Of a stretch of 64,000 nucleotides of DNA, positions 27,255-35,696 are shown one piece after another (the stretch's first letter is position 1; the number at the start of each line of letters is the position of its first letter). The notes beneath the pieces were generated by a model, which saw only the letters and a program-made list of their open reading frames with translations, was not told where the DNA came from and searched no databases. The stretch is taken from the NCBI GenBank assembly GCA_946405625.1, contig CAMJHQ010000010.1, positions 1 through 64,000 on the forward strand, given 5' to 3'. A program made the position numbers and the translations under genes. The DNA is from an uncultured Lachnospiraceae bacterium (GTDB taxonomy: Bacteria > Bacillota > Clostridia > Lachnospirales > Lachnospiraceae).

Positions 27255-27938
27255 TCAGTCCTGAGAAACCTCGAATTTATATCCGAGTGCCCAGATAGTC
27301 TTAATATAATCTCCTTTGGAACCCAGCTTAGCTCTGAGCTTCTTAACATGAGTATCGATAGTACGGGCGTCGCCGTAATAATCATAATTCCAAACATTGT
27401 TGAGAATCTTCTCTCTTGAAAGAGCTACTCCCTGATTGGTTATAAAATACTCAAGAAGCTCAAATTCCTTAAATGACAGCTCGATCTGCTTATCATCTAC
27501 AGAAACTATATGTGCGGATCTGTCAATACGTATACCGCCGGCTTCGATCAGATTATTATCATTATCATGATTTGAACGTCTGAGAACCGCTTCAACCCTT
27601 GCCACAAGAATCTTAGGGCTGAATGGCTTTGTGATATATTCATCGATTCCGACTTCATATCCCTGCAGCTCATCCTTCTCTTCGGATTTAGCCGTAAGCA
27701 TGATGATAGGAACCTTAGAGAGTTTTCTGATCTCGGCACTTGTCTCATAGCCGTTCATTTTCGGCATCATAACATCCATAATAATAAGTGAAATATCATT
27801 GCTTGATATAAACTTATTATATGCATCTTCCCCATCTTCAGCTTCTACTACAATGAAACCGTCCTTAACCAGAAAATCCTTGACGAGCTTTCTCATTCTG
27901 GGCTCATCATCAACCACCAGTATTTTTACATCACCCAT
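27255..27938 (-). CDS. OmpR/PhoB-family response regulator
   Basis: Predicted 227 residues with an N-terminal receiver domain (VVDDEPRMRK, phospho-acceptor D55 in IIMDVMMPK, MLTAKSEE, and EYITKPFSP with the conserved lysine). The C-terminal winged-helix DNA-binding domain contains ELSFKEFELLEYF and RTIDTHVKKLRAKLG. It is the partner of the histidine kinase that follows 24 bases downstream. The ATG is preceded by AGAAGGAG. A terminator for the upstream lipoprotein gene lies just before it, so its promoter must overlap that hairpin or expression depends on read-through. Target genes unknown. Confidence 0.95.
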   Translation of the reverse strand: MGDVKILVVDDEPRMRKLVKDFLVKDGFIVVEAEDGEDAYNKFISSNDISLIIMDVMMPKMNGYETSAEIRKLSKVPIIMLTAKSEEKDELQGYEVGIDEYITKPFSPKILVARVEAVLRRSNHDNDNNLIEAGGIRIDRSAHIVSVDDKQIELSFKEFELLEYFITNQGVALSREKILNNVWNYDYYGDARTIDTHVKKLRAKLGSKGDYIKTIWALGYKFEVSQD

Positions 27939-27955
27939 AATACATCTCCTTCTAA

Positions 27956-27988
27956 AATATCCCTTTCCGAACTTCGAAAAGGGATATT
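27956..27988 (-). terminator. Terminator after the 27993-28571 lipoprotein gene
   Basis: AATATCCCTTT (27956-27966) pairs with AAAGGGATATT (27978-27988), and the minus-strand transcript continues TTTTA. It lies between the lipoprotein gene and the response regulator. Confidence 0.7.
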
Positions 27989-27992
27989 AAAA

Positions 27993-28571
27993 TCATTCAG
28001 CGTCTGTAGCTGTACCTATAGTACCGTTAATCTTGATATTATTACTTGAACATATTGACTGAAGAGATTCCTCATAAGACTTATATAATTCCTCTGACTG
28101 ATTTATCTTATCTTCAGCACTGGTCAAAAGTTCAGAATCATTGTTCTTGATCCCGTTAACAACATCCTGAATTGCATCTCTCTGGAGCTGTGAACTCTGA
28201 AGAAATGTATTCTTAAGATTCTGAACCTCAGGTGTAGTATATTCAAACTCAGCAAGCTTTGTCAGATATGTATCATATAACGGAAGAGCTTCGTATTCGA
28301 GAGATCTAAGCCACTCTTCGCTGTCCATTATTCCGCCCTCGAAGTACTTATTATATAATCCAACTGCTGTTTCACGACCACCGGATATAGAAGGAATGTC
28401 CACATTTACAAACTGTTCAACCTCTGCTCCGACAGATAAAGACTCACCTGATACATTATCTGAAGCAGATATACCAATGGTTGCCGTGGTGTCCGGTTCT
28501 TTTTTACCGCATGCTGCGATTCCCAAAAGCATCACTGATGTAAGCAGTACAGCTAATACTCTCTTTTTCAT
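27993..28571 (-). CDS. Predicted lipoprotein of unknown function
   Basis: A lipoprotein with signal MKKRVLAVLLTSVMLLGIAAC and lipobox cysteine at position 21, followed by a Ser/Thr-rich linker and a predicted helical domain of about 140 residues rich in Leu, Glu and Ser. I do not recognise a family; the helical C-terminal part resembles generic extracytoplasmic helical-bundle domains. The start at 28571 has GGAG at good spacing, better than an upstream in-frame codon. It lies between trmD and the two-component pair, with its own terminator. A link to the sensor kinase (for example as an accessory extracellular protein) is only inferred from position. Confidence 0.75.
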   Translation of the reverse strand: MKKRVLAVLLTSVMLLGIAACGKKEPDTTATIGISASDNVSGESLSVGAEVEQFVNVDIPSISGGRETAVGLYNKYFEGGIMDSEEWLRSLEYEALPLYDTYLTKLAEFEYTTPEVQNLKNTFLQSSQLQRDAIQDVVNGIKNNDSELLTSAEDKINQSEELYKSYEESLQSICSSNNIKINGTIGTATDAE

Positions 28572-28620
28572 TAACAAATCTCCTAACACTGTTTATTTAC
28601 TTCACAAGCGCTATTATAAC

Positions 28621-29325
28621 TCAAATAGTATGATTTTTCAAATATTGCTCATACAGATCGGGACGGCGCACTCTGGTCCTCTCAAGAGATTTTTCTAAAC
28701 GCCACTTCTCGATAAGTTTGTGATTTCCGGAAAGTAACACATCCGGAACACTTCGGCCTTTAAACTCGGCAGGTCTTGTATACTGCGGATATTCAAGAAG
28801 ACCGTCATAGAAGCTTTCATATACAGCGCTGTCATCACTTCCAAGAACACCGGGAATAAGTCTCGAAACAGCATCCATTATCGTTATCGCAGGTAGTTCT
28901 CCTCCCGTAAGAACGAAATCACCAATTGAAACCTCCGCCGGATTTATCATTTCTATGACTCTCTCGTCGATTCCTTCATAATGTCCGCATAGGAATATAA
29001 TATTTTCATTATGAGACAGAGCTCTGGCATAGCTCTGATCAAATGTTCGTCCTTGAGGAGACATATAAAGAACTCTGGTTTTATTCTTTCCTGCCTTCTT
29101 GATTATACTTTGATAAGCTCTCCACACAGGTCCCGGCTGCATCAGCATTCCCGAGCCTCCGCCATATATATAATCATCAACCTGATTATATCTGTTACCT
29201 GCAAAGTCCCTTATATTCACAGTTTCAAGTGATATGATATTATTCTTTATAGCTCTTCCGGTTATACTTTCGTTCATTGCATTCTGAACCATTTCCGGAA
29301 AGAGTGTCATAACATAATAATTCAT
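28621..29325 (-). CDS. trmD: tRNA (guanine37-N1)-methyltransferase
   Basis: SPOUT-family enzyme of 234 residues that methylates G37 next to the anticodon, preventing +1 frameshifting. Hallmarks are the N-terminal YYVMTLFPEM, GGGSGMLMQPGP, the knot loop CGHYEGIDERV, and IGDFVLTGGELPA, which bind S-adenosylmethionine. The C-terminal domain contains PQYTRPAEF and VLLSGNHKLIEKWR. It follows rimM by six bases in the conserved ffh-rpsP-khpA-rimM-trmD cluster. Length is normal. Confidence 0.97.
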   Translation of the reverse strand: MNYYVMTLFPEMVQNAMNESITGRAIKNNIISLETVNIRDFAGNRYNQVDDYIYGGGSGMLMQPGPVWRAYQSIIKKAGKNKTRVLYMSPQGRTFDQSYARALSHNENIIFLCGHYEGIDERVIEMINPAEVSIGDFVLTGGELPAITIMDAVSRLIPGVLGSDDSAVYESFYDGLLEYPQYTRPAEFKGRSVPDVLLSGNHKLIEKWRLEKSLERTRVRRPDLYEQYLKNHTI

Positions 29326-29331
29326 AACCTC

Positions 29332-29877
29332 TTACATTCCTTTAATAAGTCTCATATATACCCTGCCTGAAGTAAGATCAACCTTCTTTACAAATTCATG
29401 TATGGCAGGAACCATTCTTTCATTATCTTCTTTATCTGTAAATAATATAACCGGATGCACAGGTGTATCTAAATAGTCCTTAATCTTACCGATACAAACA
29501 GCATTATCCGGATTAAAATGTTCGATATCTTCTTCCTTCTCGGCGTCTATTTCATAAACATCAAGGCCTATAATATCCGCCATATAGTATTCACCCTCTT
29601 TTAGAGGCACAGCATTATCTCTGTCTACATATATTTCAGTCTTCCTAAGAGCTTCCGTATCATTTCTGTCGGTAATCTCTTCAAATCCCAGAATGACCAT
29701 TCCTTTGAAGAACTTGCAGCTGTTTATGGTCATCGGGATATATTCACCCTTCTTTTTAAAATAACAGGTTTTTATCTCTTTAAAATGCTGAGGATCATCT
29801 GTTGTGGGAAATACATTTACTTCACCCTTAATCCCATGAGGCGAAGTGATCACTCCCATTTTGAAATATTCTTTCAT
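29332..29877 (-). CDS. rimM: 16S rRNA processing / 30S maturation factor
   Basis: A 181-residue ribosome maturation factor that binds S19 and helps assemble the 30S head. The N-terminal barrel carries FKMGVITSPHGIKGEVNV, and the C-terminal PRC-barrel contains GEYYMADIIGLDVY and the acidic final segment. I choose the ATG at 29877 because GAGAGA lies seven bases upstream; a GTG two codons earlier is too close to that site. It is the partner of trmD directly downstream. Confidence 0.95.
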   Translation of the reverse strand: MKEYFKMGVITSPHGIKGEVNVFPTTDDPQHFKEIKTCYFKKKGEYIPMTINSCKFFKGMVILGFEEITDRNDTEALRKTEIYVDRDNAVPLKEGEYYMADIIGLDVYEIDAEKEEDIEHFNPDNAVCIGKIKDYLDTPVHPVILFTDKEDNERMVPAIHEFVKKVDLTSGRVYMRLIKGM

Positions 29878-29899
29878 ATTCACATCTCTCTAAATATAT

Positions 29900-29922
29900 A
29901 AAGCCGCGATAAACGCGGCTTT
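29900..29922 (-). terminator. Hairpin between khpA and rimM
   Basis: AAAGCCGCG (29900-29908) and CGCGGCTTT (29914-29922) form a nine-pair GC-rich stem, followed on the minus strand by ATATATTTAG. It could attenuate transcription between the ribosomal-protein genes and rimM-trmD; the U tract is imperfect. Confidence 0.6.
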
Positions 29923-29939
29923 AAGTTGTTCTTCGGTAA

Positions 29940-30167
29940 TTATCTTATATCAACTATTACCTTTTTATCTCCCTTGGACGCTGCAGCCTTCACAACAACT
30001 CTGATAGCCTTAGCTATACGTCCGCTTTTACCTATTACCTTACCCATATCCTCAGGAGCAACTGTAAGCTCAAGATTGATAGTACTTTCATCGGTGGTTT
30101 CAGTAACAACTACCTTATCAGGCTGGTCGACAAGGGATTTTGCAATAAGTTCAACCAGTTCTTTCAC
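29940..30167 (-). CDS. khpA: KH-domain RNA-binding protein
   Basis: A 75-residue single KH domain with the GKVIGKSGRIAKAIR loop, where the GxxG motif is G-K-S-G. KhpA proteins dimerise with KhpB and bind many transcripts, affecting cell size and division in other Firmicutes. It lies between rpsP and rimM, its standard position. A start at 30167 is preceded by GGAGGGAATATCTAAGTG-type sequence in the rpsP-khpA gap. Confidence 0.93.
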   Translation of the reverse strand: MKELVELIAKSLVDQPDKVVVTETTDESTINLELTVAPEDMGKVIGKSGRIAKAIRVVVKAAASKGDKKVIVDIR

Positions 30168-30189
30168 TTAGATATTCCCTCCGATTAAA

Positions 30190-30435
30190 TTACTTCTCAA
30201 CACCTGCCTGCTTAAGGAGCTTTGCAACTGTCTCAGTAGGCTGAGCACCGTTTCCGAGCCACTTCTTAGCAAGCTCAGCATCAATATTAAGAAGACTTGG
30301 CTCCTGATTTGGATCATATGTACCGATCTGCTCGATAACTCCACCATCTCTCTGTGTTCTTGAATCAGCAACAACTACTCTGTAGATTGGGTGCTTCTTG
30401 TAACCAAGTCTCTTTAATCTCATCTTAACTGCCAT
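30190..30435 (-). CDS. rpsP: 30S ribosomal protein S16
   Basis: An 81-residue S16 with the classic start [19 protein letters not shown] and the [12 protein letters not shown] segment. It binds 16S rRNA early in 30S assembly. It is preceded by a GGAGG site and followed by khpA after 22 bases. Length is normal for Firmicutes. Confidence 0.98.
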   Translation of the reverse strand: MAVKMRLKRLGYKKHPIYRVVVADSRTQRDGGVIEQIGTYDPNQEPSLLNIDAELAKKWLGNGAQPTETVAKLLKQAGVEK

Positions 30436-30522
30436 TTTAAATATTCCTCCGTTTAAATAAAAAATTATATTATTAGAGCTATGCTCATATTAACTGTTTC
30501 AAATACGACCTAACCGTATAGT

Positions 30523-31869
30523 TTAGAATGGAAGCTTAAATCCTCCGAAGCCTCTGCGCTTCTTCTTTCCACCCATCATTCCCGAAAACTGTTTCATCAT
30601 CTTCTTAGACTGTTCAAACTGCTTAAGGAAACGGTTAACCTCACTTATATCAAGTCCTGCTCCCTTGGCAATTCTCTGCTTTCTGCTGACATTGATAAGG
30701 TTCGGATTTGAACGCTCTTCAGGTGTCATAGAATAGATAATTGCTCTCGGATGAGACATTGCTTTAGGATCTATATCAATATTGCCCATCTTACTTCCGA
30801 GTCCCGGGATCATTCCAAGAAGATCGTTAATATCACCCATCTTCTCCATCTGTTCCATCTGGGAAAGGAAATCATTGAAGTCAAATGTAGCTTTTCTGAT
30901 CCTTTCTTCCATCTCGGCTGCCTGTTCTTCATCTATAGCAGCCTGAGCCTTCTCAATAAGGGTTTCAACATCACCCATTCCGAGGATACGGCTTGTCATT
31001 CTGTCAGGATAGAAAGGCTCAAGATCTGTAAGCTTTTCTCCCATACCTACATACATGATAGGCTTTCCGGTAACTGTCTTTATTGAAAGTGCAGCACCGC
31101 CACGGGTATCACCGTCGAGCTTTGTAAGAATAACACCGTCTATTCCGACTCTGTCATTAAAGGTTGTTGCTACATTTACGGCATCCTGACCTGTCATAGA
31201 ATCGACAGTAAGGAGTGTATATGTTACATCAACATTTGCCTTTATTTCTTCAAGCTCTGCCATCATGTCATCATCAATATGAAGACGTCCGGCAGTATCT
31301 ATGAAAAGAAGTGTGATATTGTTCTTCTCTGCATGGCTTATTGCGGCTTTAACTATATCAACCGGCTTATGATCTGTTCCCATTGTAAAGACAGGAACTC
31401 CAACCTTATCACCGTTTATCTGCAGCTGCTGAATTGCAGCAGGTCTGTAAATATCACAGGCAACAAGCATTGCCTTCTTTCCCTTATTCTTAAACTGTCC
31501 CGCAAGCTTCGCAACAGATGTTGTTTTACCTGCACCCTGAAGACCGCACATCATGACTATCGTGATCTTGTTATCAGGAAGAAGCTTCAGCTCGGTAATT
31601 TCCGAACCCATGAGATTTATAAGCTCATCCCTAACGATCTTAATAACCATCTGGCCCGGGTTGAGACCTTTCATAACGTCCTCACCGACAGCCTTTTCGC
31701 TAACGGTATTAACGAACTGTTTAACTACCTTAAAGTTAACATCGGCCTCAAGAAGAGCTCTTTTAACTTCCTTCATAGCCGCTTTAACGTCATCCTCAGT
31801 TACAATACCTTTGCTTCTGAGGTTCTTAAATACATTTTGTAATTTATCACTTAAGCTATCAAATGCCAC
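30523..31869 (-). CDS. ffh: Signal recognition particle GTPase
   Basis: Predicted 448 residues. The N domain is followed by the G domain with P-loop GLQGAGKTTSVAKLAG, DTAGR, and TKLDGDTRGGAALS, then the Met-rich M domain, ending in GKKKRRGFGGFKLPF. With the 4.5S RNA it recognises signal sequences and delivers ribosomes to FtsY at the membrane. It follows ylxM by 24 bases and precedes rpsP, as in other Firmicutes. All GTPase motifs are intact. Confidence 0.98.
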   Translation of the reverse strand: MAFDSLSDKLQNVFKNLRSKGIVTEDDVKAAMKEVKRALLEADVNFKVVKQFVNTVSEKAVGEDVMKGLNPGQMVIKIVRDELINLMGSEITELKLLPDNKITIVMMCGLQGAGKTTSVAKLAGQFKNKGKKAMLVACDIYRPAAIQQLQINGDKVGVPVFTMGTDHKPVDIVKAAISHAEKNNITLLFIDTAGRLHIDDDMMAELEEIKANVDVTYTLLTVDSMTGQDAVNVATTFNDRVGIDGVILTKLDGDTRGGAALSIKTVTGKPIMYVGMGEKLTDLEPFYPDRMTSRILGMGDVETLIEKAQAAIDEEQAAEMEERIRKATFDFNDFLSQMEQMEKMGDINDLLGMIPGLGSKMGNIDIDPKAMSHPRAIIYSMTPEERSNPNLINVSRKQRIAKGAGLDISEVNRFLKQFEQSKKMMKQFSGMMGGKKKRRGFGGFKLPF

Positions 31870-31893
31870 CTGTAATCTCCTGTTATAATCATG

Positions 31894-32250
31894 TTAGAAC
31901 TCATCAATGATCTTCTCGGACTTCTCGATCAATTCATCATACTTTTTAACCAATCCTTTATCCTCACATAAATCCTTCATTCCGGATATTATATCGGATA
32001 ATTCTTCAACTCTGTTTCTGACAGTCAGAAACTTTTCAACCAGTCCGAGCTTATCCTCGTAAGCTTCAAGCTTTTCGTTACATCTTTTAACCATATCGAA
32101 GACTGCCTGCCTGGAAATGTTATTCTCAGCAGCAAATTCCGAATAAGAAAGATCACTCGAAATTATATCTCCGTACACATTCTTCTGATGTTCATTCAGC
32201 AGCTCACCGTAGAAATCAAAAAGCAGTGTCTGCCTGACAATCTTCTCCAT
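31894..32250 (-). CDS. ylxM: YlxM/p13-like HTH protein of the ffh operon
   Basis: A 118-residue protein with a sigma-70 region-4-like helix-turn-helix (YSEFAAENNISRQAVFDMVKR) and a C-terminal coiled helix. YlxM proteins are encoded before ffh across Firmicutes and are reported to interact with SRP. It is the first gene of the ffh-rpsP-khpA-rimM-trmD cluster. The promoter is visible upstream (32311-32339). Confidence 0.92.
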   Translation of the reverse strand: MEKIVRQTLLFDFYGELLNEHQKNVYGDIISSDLSYSEFAAENNISRQAVFDMVKRCNEKLEAYEDKLGLVEKFLTVRNRVEELSDIISGMKDLCEDKGLVKKYDELIEKSEKIIDEF

Positions 32251-32282
32251 AAAACCACCAATCGGTCAAACCGGTGTAATGC

Positions 32283-32347
32283 AAAAACACTTGACATAAC
32301 AACATCTGATATAATACACGTATCAGAGATGCATGTCAAGTGTTTTT
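32283..32347 (-). promoter_or_regulatory. ylxM operon promoter embedded in a long hairpin
   Basis: On the minus strand TTGACA (32334-32339) is separated by 17 bases from TATTAT (32311-32316), a near-consensus sigma-A promoter. The promoter lies within a 15-base perfect inverted repeat, AAAAACACTTGACAT (32283-32297) / ATGTCAAGTGTTTTT (32333-32347), with an inner CTGATA / TATCAG stem. The same hairpin ends in TTTTT on the minus strand and could terminate the upstream solute-binding gene. Confidence 0.65.
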
Positions 32348-32362
32348 ATTTGACACCGCTGA

Positions 32363-32461
32363 CTATTCACAGTATGGGAGATTTGAAGCCAGTATGCTTA
32401 CTTATATTGTTTGTAACTTACATTATTGTGTTGTGTTTGTGTTTTAAAGAACTGTGAATAG
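32363..32461. repeat. Long-range inverted repeat between the solute-binding gene and ylxM
   Basis: CTATTCACAGT (32363-32373) and ACTGTGAATAG (32451-32461) are perfect inverted copies 77 bases apart. The intervening sequence is AT-rich and holds no gene. It may close a structured 3' end for the upstream transcript; no known riboswitch fold is recognised. Confidence 0.35.
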
Positions 32462-32478
32462 CATATGGTACAAATCGC

Positions 32479-34812
32479 TTATTTACTCTCGTTAATATAT
32501 GTCTGAGCTCTGTTCTGAATTGTTGAGCAGACTTCATCGAGAGACTTATCTCCGTTGAAGTAATACTTACTTTCTTCAGAAACGATATCCATAAGGCTCT
32601 TATCATATTCCCATACATTTGAAACCTTATTTACCATATCAACATACTGCTGTCTTTCTTCATCAGAAATAGGCTTGATTTCAACCATAACATCTGCAAA
32701 ACCATAAGATCCCTCAACAGGTCTGATATTGTTACCGAATTCATCTGTATATTCCTTAGTTGTCTGACGTGAATCCATGAACAGCTCAAATATGTCTTTT
32801 CTTGTAGGCATTCCTGAAGATGTTGCATAATAATTCTTGCCCTGCTGTTCTCTTGACATAGTAAACTTGATGAACTCCCATGCAACATCCTTATCAGAAC
32901 ATCCTGCTGACATGGCGATTGCAGAATCAACCTGTGCATACATGCCCTTTCTTTCTGCATTAGGATATCCTATACAATAAGCCTTATCATTAAAGAGCTT
33001 GTTATAAAGTGGCCAGATATCAGGTGTAATTGATCCATTAAGGAAAAGCTGTTTTCCGTTCTTGATATTATCGATTATTTCCGAATCATCAAAATTCATA
33101 TAATCGATTTCTTCATCTGAACCTTTATTACAAAGTTCAAGCACATTTTTAAAACTCTGCTGATCAAAATAGCACTCACCCTTGTTCCAATCTACAAATT
33201 CCTCAAGGCATGTGTACATGAAATAATTAAGAACTTCTGTTTTGTTGTCAACCTCAAAAAGTGTTGCATCTGCCGGTTTTGAATCAATGTACTGCTTCAT
33301 CTCATCAAATGTCCAACCATCCATTTTACCAAGGTCATCTTTATTACCGATAAGTGTATTAAGGTAGAATGATGATCCGAGATAGTAAACCTTACCATCG
33401 ATCTTTGTAGCATTTAATACACTTTCAATCAGATCGCTTTCCGAAAGATCCGGATCATTTGCAAGATATGATGTAAGATCAACAAACATTCCCTTGTTTG
33501 CAGCCTGAGTAAGTGACATATTTCCAAATCCCTGAGATACATCATAAAGGTCAGGAATATTACCTGCTGCTATATCTGTACTGAACTTTGACATCGGATC
33601 TTCTTCATTCATGTAGTCGATAACATCAATTCTTATATCACTGCGAGTCTTGTTGAAATCAATTACATTCTGTCTGAGAGATGGACTCTGATACAGACAT
33701 GCAAGAGTCAGTACCTTCTTTTCAACTACATTTGCAGGATCAACCTTTTTGTAAGCATCAATATATGATTCCATAGTGTTGTAATTTGTTCCTGCAAGAA
33801 TAAAATGATCCTGATCGATGACTAAAGAAGAACGTAAATATGTTCCGTCGATAAGTGATGCATTAAAGTCACATAATTTTACATCTTCCTTGCTTGCCAT
33901 CTTATATCCGTATAATCCCGAATCAGAAGTGTAGAAGAAATCATAATCTCCTTCTCCTTTCTGAAAAGTATCCGGATTTAAAAACTGAGCGTTGATCGGA
34001 TAATGTTCACCCAGTTCACCGGTTTCGAGATTAACCTCTACAGCTTCTGATTTAGAAGATTGAAGTCCGTATGTTAATGCAAGTATCTTTCCGTCCTTTG
34101 AAGTACCAACTCCAAGAAGATAATCGTTAAATGATACTTTCTTCTTCTCTTTACCGTCAGATCCGAGAATAGCAAGATCCTTCTCTAAGGCAGCAATAAT
34201 ATCTCCATTATCAGCAACCTTTACAGAAGAAATATACATGTCTCCGTTTTTATCAAGATCTGTAAGCGGAGTTCTTGAAATCTCCTTACCATCCTTATCG
34301 ACAATGATAAGTTGGTGTTTCTGTTTATTGTCAACAGCAAAGAGTCCTATATTCTCTCCTGCTTCAACCATATTACTTACATAGTTAACATCTTTTATAT
34401 CATATATCTTTGTAGCCTGTCCGCCGGTAACAGGCATTTTATATAAATGTACTGCAAAATCAGCATCACCGTCCGAAGCAGAATCCGTATCGGATGCCAT
34501 AGACATTTCCGAGTCAACTGCCTCCTCATCATATGTCAAAGCATATATACTGTCGCCAATCTTAATCGTATTGTTGAGTTCGCCGATTGTCTTATCAAAA
34601 GAAAAATCAGAATCAAGTTCAAATGTGCAATTCTTTACATCAACCGTCGATTCCATAGATGAACCATTACCTGATGCAGAACCGCCATTATTTCCAGATT
34701 CTGAATTTCCGCCTTCTTTCTTGCCGCAGCCTGCCATGCCGATCGCCATTGTCATAGCAAGGACACCTGCAAGAATCCTTTTTCCAACACTGAGTTTTCC
34801 CCTGTTGATCAT
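32479..34812 (-). CDS. Lipoprotein: beta-propeller-like domain fused to a family-1 solute-binding protein
   Basis: A 777-residue lipoprotein with lipobox IGMAGC and lipid cysteine at 29, then a Gly/Ser/Asn linker. Residues about 55-355 form repeated strand blocks (YKMPVTGGQA, VDKDGKEISRT, ADNGDIIAAL, SKDGKILALTY) that look like a propeller. From about 362 (KKVLTLACLYQSPSLRQNVIDFN) it matches family-1 extracellular sugar-binding proteins, ending with VAWEFIKF and an IQNRAQTYI tail. It would capture carbohydrate at the cell surface. It is an orphan: no ABC permease or ATPase gene lies nearby. The family usually has about 430-550 residues, so the N-terminal part is an addition. Ser/Asp repeats (ASDTDSASDGDAD) interrupt it. 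Confidence 0.82.
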   Translation of the reverse strand: MINRGKLSVGKRILAGVLAMTMAIGMAGCGKKEGGNSESGNNGGSASGNGSSMESTVDVKNCTFELDSDFSFDKTIGELNNTIKIGDSIYALTYDEEAVDSEMSMASDTDSASDGDADFAVHLYKMPVTGGQATKIYDIKDVNYVSNMVEAGENIGLFAVDNKQKHQLIIVDKDGKEISRTPLTDLDKNGDMYISSVKVADNGDIIAALEKDLAILGSDGKEKKKVSFNDYLLGVGTSKDGKILALTYGLQSSKSEAVEVNLETGELGEHYPINAQFLNPDTFQKGEGDYDFFYTSDSGLYGYKMASKEDVKLCDFNASLIDGTYLRSSLVIDQDHFILAGTNYNTMESYIDAYKKVDPANVVEKKVLTLACLYQSPSLRQNVIDFNKTRSDIRIDVIDYMNEEDPMSKFSTDIAAGNIPDLYDVSQGFGNMSLTQAANKGMFVDLTSYLANDPDLSESDLIESVLNATKIDGKVYYLGSSFYLNTLIGNKDDLGKMDGWTFDEMKQYIDSKPADATLFEVDNKTEVLNYFMYTCLEEFVDWNKGECYFDQQSFKNVLELCNKGSDEEIDYMNFDDSEIIDNIKNGKQLFLNGSITPDIWPLYNKLFNDKAYCIGYPNAERKGMYAQVDSAIAMSAGCSDKDVAWEFIKFTMSREQQGKNYYATSSGMPTRKDIFELFMDSRQTTKEYTDEFGNNIRPVEGSYGFADVMVEIKPISDEERQQYVDMVNKVSNVWEYDKSLMDIVSEESKYYFNGDKSLDEVCSTIQNRAQTYINESK

Positions 34813-34905
34813 TTTCTAAATCCGTCCTTCCGTTTAATTACGTAAAAGTTATAAATGTGATAACATGGAATATTCTATCATTAAATTATATAAAGTCCAT
34901 ATACT

Positions 34906-34940
34906 AAAGCTTAAGTTTATATTAAGAATATTTAAGCTTT
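34906..34940 (-). terminator. Hairpin downstream of the sce7726-like gene
   Basis: AAAGCTTAA (34906-34914) and TTAAGCTTT (34932-34940) form a nine-pair stem. It lies after the minus-strand gene ending at 35004. The U tract is stronger on the plus strand than on the minus strand, so direction is uncertain. Confidence 0.45.
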
Positions 34941-35003
34941 TTTGTACTATAGAAATAGTGCACAAATAGATATTATCATCATTATAATATTTGACGATTA
35001 TTA

Positions 35004-35630
35004 TTAACGTTTTCTAGCTTTTCTCTTACTTGCTCGTACACCACTGATAGTTTTTCTTATAACTGTTTTCGGCTTGAGTACACTATTGATCGCATCATAA
35101 ACCGTATAATCTCTTTCAAAAAGCTCTTCGGTCATATCATGCTTCAGACCTTCCGTTCCAAGCTTTTCTTCTAGAAACTTGTATATTTCGGTTCTCTTCT
35201 TATCTCTGTATTTTGGAAAACCATGTTTCAGTTGTATATTCTGAAGTTCCGGTCTCCAAAGAAGTCCGAGCTGATAATTCAGCTTCACTTTAGGATTCGG
35301 CTCTGCTTCACGTAATATCTCAACTTTATCCTCAGCTATTACTATTATTCCCCAATATTTCGGTACATGCTCTGACGCATGGATTCTATGGCTTTCACCT
35401 ACAGCAAGGTAACAGTAATCCGAGTACTTCTCATAATCCTTGATCTGAGTTGCCAGCCTGGTATAAGTATCAGAATCAGATTTAATCTCTATTCCGATAA
35501 TGGCCCCGTCAATTATCGCAAGTACATCCGCCCTCGATCCATATATAACCTTCTCTTCAATTGTTCTGACCTTACCGTACTTTTCATCCAGAAAGTCGAA
35601 TAAAGGTTCTCTCATATCTTTTTCTAGCAT
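35004..35630 (-). CDS. sce7726-like protein (restriction-endonuclease-fold candidate)
   Basis: A protein of about 208 residues resembling the sce7726 family. The N-terminal half reads EPLFDFLDEKYG, then VIYGSRADVLAI and IIGIEIKSDSDTYTRL. The D...(E)IK arrangement (RADVLAI-DGAIIGIEIKSD) is the PD-(D/E)xK nuclease signature, and AVGESHRI follows. The C-terminus is strongly basic (KRKARKR), suggesting nucleic-acid binding. Function in this family is unproven; mobile-element and DNA-processing contexts are common. I start at 35630 because the longer reading frame begins inside a perfect hairpin. No obvious partner gene lies beside it. Confidence 0.72.
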   Translation of the reverse strand: MLEKDMREPLFDFLDEKYGKVRTIEEKVIYGSRADVLAIIDGAIIGIEIKSDSDTYTRLATQIKDYEKYSDYCYLAVGESHRIHASEHVPKYWGIIVIAEDKVEILREAEPNPKVKLNYQLGLLWRPELQNIQLKHGFPKYRDKKRTEIYKFLEEKLGTEGLKHDMTEELFERDYTVYDAINSVLKPKTVIRKTISGVRASKRKARKR

Positions 35631-35644
35631 ATTCCACCATAGCA

Positions 35645-35672
35645 GTACAGGGAGCCTCACGGCTCCCTGTAC
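35645..35672 (-). terminator. Perfect 12-pair hairpin between the Gln-rich membrane protein and sce7726-like gene
   Basis: GTACAGGGAGCC (35645-35656) and GGCTCCCTGTAC (35661-35672) with a four-base loop. No U tract follows on the minus strand. It may attenuate or stabilise the transcript; its position rules out the upstream start of the sce7726-like frame. Confidence 0.55.
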
Positions 35673-35696
35673 AAACTCTCTCTCAAAATATAGTTA

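Noticed and set aside
35630-35660. Longer start for the sce7726-like gene
   Set aside because: It lies inside a 12-pair hairpin and lacks a ribosome binding site; the ATG at 35630 is better placed.
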